Below, piece by piece: positions 7,401-8,719 of a stretch of 8,719 nt of DNA. The DNA comes from Acidimicrobiaceae bacterium (GTDB taxonomy: Bacteria; Actinomycetota; Acidimicrobiia; Acidimicrobiales; RAAP-2), in the NCBI GenBank assembly GCA_030838245.1, contig JAUTXB010000142.1, forward strand, positions 1 through 8,719, in the 5' to 3' direction. The translations under genes were made by a program, and so were the position numbers. How positions within the stretch are numbered: position 1 is the stretch's first letter; each line of letters opens with the position of its first letter. Under the pieces are notes generated by a model. The model ran no database searches, was not told the DNA's origin, and was given only the letters and a program-made list of their open reading frames with translations.

Positions 7401-8107
7401 ACACCATCGTCGCTACCTACTCGGGCGACGCCAGCTTTGCTACATCGACTTCCGGCCAGCTCAAGCAAAAGGTCGTGTCCACTCCGACGGGGTACCTCCT
7501 GGGTGCCGCCGACGGCGGAGTCTTCCCTTACGGAACGGCGACCTTCCACGGCTCGATGGGCGGCCAGCCCCTCAACGCCCCGGTGGCGGGCATCGCCTCG
7601 ACACCGGACTTGGGGGGCTATTGGCTGGTGGGCGCAGATGGCGGCGTCTTCGCCTTCGGTGACGCCCCCTTCGCCGGCTCGATGGGCGGCCAGCACCTCA
7701 ACGCCCCGGTGGTGGGCATCGCCTCGACCCCGGATGGCCAGGGCTACTGGCTGGTGGCCGCCGATGGCGGTGTCTTCGCCTTCGGAAGCGCCCAGTTCGC
7801 CGGCTCGATGGGCGGCATGCCCTTGAACGCTCCGGTAGTGGGCATTACCGCCGCTGCCGGTGATCATGGCTACCGCCTGGTGGGCGCCGATGGTGGGGTC
7901 TTCAATTTTGGGAGCGCACACTTCCACGGCTCGATGGGGGGCAAGCACCTCAACGCTCCCATGGTGGGCATCGCTTCGACCCCGGACGGGCACGGCTATT
8001 GGCTGGTGGGCGCCGACGGCGGCGTCTTCAGCTTCGGAAACGCCCAGTTCGCCGGCTCGATGGGGGGCAAGCACCTCAACGCCCCGATGGTGGGCATCGC
8101 CGGATAA
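4418..8107 (+). CDS. Large secreted modular repeat protein (delta-60, DUF11-like, Ig-like, C-terminal 42-residue repeats)
   Basis: 1229 residues. A signal peptide covers about 1-36 (RWRSR, hydrophobic core 11-29, cleavage near AGAAPG). Residues 39-455 hold seven delta-60 repeats, each with an LDxTFGxGG turn (L40, 99, 163, 218, 280, 340, 400) and an ALARY-like strand; seven copies suggest a seven-bladed propeller. Three DUF11/DUF7933-like domains follow (459-577, 579-704, 706-826), then two bacterial Ig-like domains (828-919, 922-1020). From 1025 five GYWLVGADGGVFxFG repeats run at exactly 42 residues. The ten cysteines all fall in the five central domains, two in each (516/540, 637/664, 762/787, 873/885, 973/985), as expected for extracellular disulfides. 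No LPxTG motif, C-terminal membrane segment or catalytic motif is seen. ATG at 4418 follows GAGGA (4401-4405), 7 bp after collar 3. It is probably an adhesin or display stalk. Confidence 0.92.
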   Translation: MRLTARWRSRLAALVVVAAVAVPVAVVVEPVAAGAAPGALDPSFGTGGLVTTAITAGAADVVNAVATQSDGKVVAAGYDQPSGGVQVFALARYNTDGTLDGTFGSGGKVTTAIAGANSNGDAALAVAVQGNGKIVVGGYTSTLTGGSATEEMALVRYNANGTLDGTFGTGGITTVVGGSNAFTNQINALAIDSSGRIVVAGQYDNGWAVARFTSAGALDTTFDSGGTQPGFQLSFPAAVTPTDNAYAVAIQPSDQKVVVAGSANANADFGLARLGTDGTLDATFGTGGLVDTPVGGSAGTAYGVAVQGDGNIVAVGQSGDDNPGDHLDVALARYSGTGALDGTFGTGGIVNTPIGTNQDAAGRAVTLQTDGQIVVGGYFQAAVGGDDVAVLRYSASNGQLDTTFGTGGIVTTNTGGADDFGNAVALEPGSLSAIVAAGSDQPSGGTSQFLLARYLAAIPPSITKSFGAASIPLNGTTSLTLQITNPGTAAMTGVAFTDTLPAGLVVATPNGLTSTCGGTATAGSGTVSLSGGSLAASASCSVVANVKGTSGGVKNNSVTVSSDAGTGNTSNASLTVVAPPVIIKAFGAASIPLNGTTSLTFTIQNNNANTTLTGVGFGDTLPAGLVVATPNGLTGSCGGGTVTATAGSSTVSLTGATLPASAQCTFSINVTGTTPGTKNNTTGQVTSTEGGTGGTASASLSVVAPPSIAKSFSPASIANGSTSSLTFTITNPGANSAALTGVGFTDTLPAGITVASSSASVCSGTLTTTSPAGIALTGATIATGAHCQFSVTVTATANGSYTNTTGAVTSTNGGTGNTASASLTVGTATTTALDLSTNPSVFGQTVVFTATVAPVPDGGTVAFTNGGNPVTGCSAVALNSGSAVCSISTLSVGSHSIVATYSGDTNFVGSVSPVHSQTVHRASITTTIASSLNPSVAGDTVTYSAGVAVVPPGAGAPGGTVSFTDGGTTINGCGAVALTAGSATCPTSYASSGTHTIVATYSGDASFATSTSGQLKQKVVSTPTGYLLGAADGGVFPYGTATFHGSMGGQPLNAPVAGIASTPDLGGYWLVGADGGVFAFGDAPFAGSMGGQHLNAPVVGIASTPDGQGYWLVAADGGVFAFGSAQFAGSMGGMPLNAPVVGITAAAGDHGYRLVGADGGVFNFGSAHFHGSMGGKHLNAPMVGIASTPDGHGYWLVGADGGVFSFGNAQFAGSMGGKHLNAPMVGIAG
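4532..5782 (+). repeat. Seven delta-60 repeats within the surface protein
   Basis: Seven units of about 55-64 codons (spacings 59, 64, 55, 62, 60, 60 between successive LD turns). Each contains a Q-x-D/N-G-K-I-V-V-x-G strand, an A-L-A-R-Y strand and an L-D-x-T-F-G-x-G-G turn. Repeat 4 is the most diverged (LDTTFDSGG, with a longer insert after it). The array begins with an LD turn directly after the signal peptide and closes with an ARY strand. Confidence 0.9.
5792..6895 (+). repeat. Three tandem DUF11/DUF7933-like domain repeats
   Basis: Three units of about 120 codons, each starting with a P-x-I-x-K-x-F motif, then TSLTFTIxN, TGVGFxDTLPAG, a Cys pair, and a GTGxTxxASLxV end. Units 1 and 2 share long stretches of near-identical DNA exactly 360 bp apart (for example 5821-5850 against 6181-6210, with one mismatch), so they arose by fairly recent duplication. 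Unit 3 is more diverged. Confidence 0.88.
7490..8104 (+). repeat. Five 126-bp tandem repeats coding 42-residue units
   Basis: Units begin at 7490, 7616, 7742, 7868 and 7994, with no indels between them. The consensus reads GYWLVGADGGVFxFGxAxF, then xGSMGGxxLNAPVVGIASTPDG. The last unit stops after 37 residues at GIAG. DNA identity is patchy and mosaic: units 3 and 5 share one block (GCCCAGTTCGCCGGCTCGAT) while units 4 and 5 share another (GGGGGGCAAGCACCTCAACG), which suggests gene conversion between units. These repeats are common on secreted proteins of Acidimicrobiia and relatives; their function is unknown. Confidence 0.93.
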
Positions 8108-8115
8108 GGCGAGAC

Positions 8116-8138
8116 CCCGGCCCTCATTGGGATCCGGG
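8116..8138 (+). terminator. Possible hairpin terminator after the surface-protein operon
   Basis: CCCGG (8116-8120) pairs with CCGGG (8134-8138), and the inner CCC (8121-8123) pairs with GGG (8129-8131), leaving loop TCATT and a 2-base bulge. It lies 8 bp after the TAA at 8105-8107. There is no T-tract, which is common in high-GC actinobacteria but lowers certainty. It overlaps the -35 element proposed for rpsT. Confidence 0.4.
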
Positions 8139-8156
8139 CCCCCCGACTGCTAACCT
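8127..8156 (+). promoter_or_regulatory. Probable rpsT promoter
   Basis: A -35 TTGGGA (8127-8132) and an actinobacterial-type -10 TAACCT (8151-8156, TAnnnT) are separated by 18 bp. Transcription would start near 8163 and give a leader of about 105 nt before the rpsT GTG. A separate promoter is expected for a ribosomal protein gene lying behind an accessory operon. Confidence 0.5.
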
Positions 8157-8166
8157 GCACTGTCTC

Positions 8167-8193
8167 GCCGGGGAACCCTTAGGGCTTTCCGGC
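8167..8193 (+). promoter_or_regulatory. Leader hairpin of rpsT
   Basis: GCCGG (8167-8171) pairs with CCGGC (8189-8193). Inside it GAA can pair with TTT and CCC with GGG around a TTA loop, giving a long stem with single-base bulges. It would sit at the very 5' end of the rpsT transcript predicted from the promoter at 8127-8156. S20 represses its own translation in E. coli, so a control element is possible; mRNA stabilisation or attenuation are alternatives. Confidence 0.35.
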
Positions 8194-8267
8194 CACGATC
8201 TCCAGCCGACCCGCTGCCGCTGTGGGTGACGACAGGACCGATTTCCCGAGCACAACAAGGACGAGCC

Positions 8268-8546
8268 GTGGCAAACATCCGTAGCCAGATCAAGCGCAAC
8301 CGCCAGAACGAGAAGCTCCGCGCCCGGAACAAGGCGGTGCGTTCGGAGCTTCGCACCCGGACCAAGCGAGCCATCATCGCGGCCGAGACCGGGGCCGAGG
8401 ACAGTTACGAAGCGCTGCGACAGGCCATCAAGCGCATCGACAAGGCTGCAGCCAAGGGCGTCATCCACAAGAATCAGGCCGCCAATCGCAAGGCCCGCCT
8501 CATGAAGCACACCGCCGCGTTCACCGCCGAAGACGAAGAGGGCTGA
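8268..8546 (+). CDS. rpsT: 30S ribosomal protein S20
   Basis: 92 residues, the normal length for S20, a primary-binding 30S protein that contacts 16S rRNA and helps early small-subunit assembly. The N-terminus MANIRSQIKRNRQNEK is the family hallmark, followed by basic helices (RARNKAVRSELRTRTKR), a central segment with SYEALRQAIKRIDKAAAKGVIH, and the typical KNQAANRKARLMK tail. The start is GTG at 8268 with AAGGA (8257-8261) 6 bp upstream. An in-frame ATG at 8226 would add 14 residues absent from the family and is rejected. It has its own probable promoter and leader hairpin, and a GC hairpin follows at 8568-8583. It is oriented away from lepA, an arrangement common in Actinobacteria, but here about 7 kb separates them. 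Confidence 0.98.
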   Translation: MANIRSQIKRNRQNEKLRARNKAVRSELRTRTKRAIIAAETGAEDSYEALRQAIKRIDKAAAKGVIHKNQAANRKARLMKHTAAFTAEDEEG

Positions 8547-8567
8547 CGCTCACCGCTCGGACCTCTA

Positions 8568-8583
8568 GGGCCTGCTCAGGCCC
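8568..8583 (+). terminator. Hairpin after rpsT, probable terminator
   Basis: GGGCCT (8568-8573) and AGGCCC (8578-8583) form a perfect 6-bp stem with loop GCTC, 21 bp after the rpsT stop. There is no T-tract. A second inverted repeat, CCCTGTT (8597-8603) and AACAGGG (8629-8635), follows and could serve either strand if a convergent gene ends here. Confidence 0.55.
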
Positions 8584-8621
8584 GTATGCCATCGGGCCCT
8601 GTTGAACGCTCGCCCGTAGGG

Positions 8622-8719
8622 TCAGTCGAACAGGGTTGGGGCTTGTAGCTGTACCGGGACGACTTCGTCCTCATCGACGTCGTCAGGGGCGATCTAGTCC
8701 GGCTCGTCGTTGGCGACGT
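8622..8719 (-). other. Possible 3' end of a convergent gene, unresolved
   Basis: On the minus strand one frame reads VANDEPD, then TAG (8696-8694), then IAPDDVDEDEVVPVQLQ and APTLFD before TGA (8624-8622). The part after the TAG looks like a real protein tail: an acidic linker, then a Q-L-rich end finishing in TLFD. Either a gene ends at the TAG and the rest is chance, or one gene carries an in-frame stop. The opposite strand is also open from 8649 to the window edge, with even stronger third-position GC but no start codon in view. In many Actinobacteria holA lies next on this strand, but I cannot recognise it here. Confidence 0.25.

Noticed and set aside
7103..8074. 323-codon minus-strand open frame with repeated motifs
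   Set aside because: Its repetition is only the complement of the 126-bp repeats on the coding strand.
7490..8107. CRISPR-like array
   Set aside because: The repeats are contiguous, have no spacers, and are in frame within a coding sequence.
8226..8267. ATG at 8226 as the start of rpsT
   Set aside because: It would add 14 residues not found in S20. GTG at 8268 has AAGGA 6 bp upstream and gives the family N-terminus.
8590..8650. tRNA-like or small RNA fold around GTTGAAC and GTCGAAC
   Set aside because: No acceptor stem, anticodon arm or T-loop consensus can be formed; only a 7-bp inverted repeat with a 25-base loop is present.

Overview
The window is high-GC DNA with GTG/TTG starts alongside ATG. 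It resembles an actinobacterial chromosome, most likely Acidimicrobiia or a relative. Three things support this: the elongation factor 4 (lepA) and ribosomal protein S20 (rpsT) genes point away from each other, as in many Actinobacteria; the large surface protein ends in 'GYWLVGADGGVFxFG' repeats that are common in Acidimicrobiia; and the strong GC bias at third codon positions fits. This assignment rests on family knowledge, not on a search.

Layout. Positions 1-1192 (minus strand) hold the first two thirds of lepA, cut by the window edge. Positions 1193-1467 are a comparatively AT-rich intergenic stretch. Next come a Tat-exported DUF6916-like protein (1468-1911), translationally coupled to a GNAT acetyltransferase (1908-2429), and a second, leaderless DUF6916-like gene on the minus strand (2404-2727) whose end overlaps the GNAT gene tail to tail. 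An 84-bp divergent region with a perfect inverted repeat leads into a tight plus-strand operon. It contains three tandem tail-collar (MdpB-like) genes (2812-3339, 3392-3895, 3898-4410) and a gene for a 1229-residue secreted modular protein (4418-8107). That protein consists of a signal peptide, seven delta-60 repeats (probably a beta-propeller), three DUF11/DUF7933-like domains, two bacterial Ig-like domains and five 42-residue C-terminal repeats. rpsT (8268-8546) follows with its own promoter, a leader hairpin and a downstream hairpin. The last ~100 bases may hold the end of a minus-strand gene.

How it may work together. The block from 1468 to 8107 looks like an accessory surface module inserted between two housekeeping genes. 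The collar triplet, the DUF6916 pair and the GNAT recur together as a neighbourhood in other bacteria, to my knowledge with no established function and without the rest of a phage tail. The operon ties them to a large extracellular repeat protein. A surface adhesion, display or recognition apparatus is a reasonable inference, but nothing in the sequence proves it.
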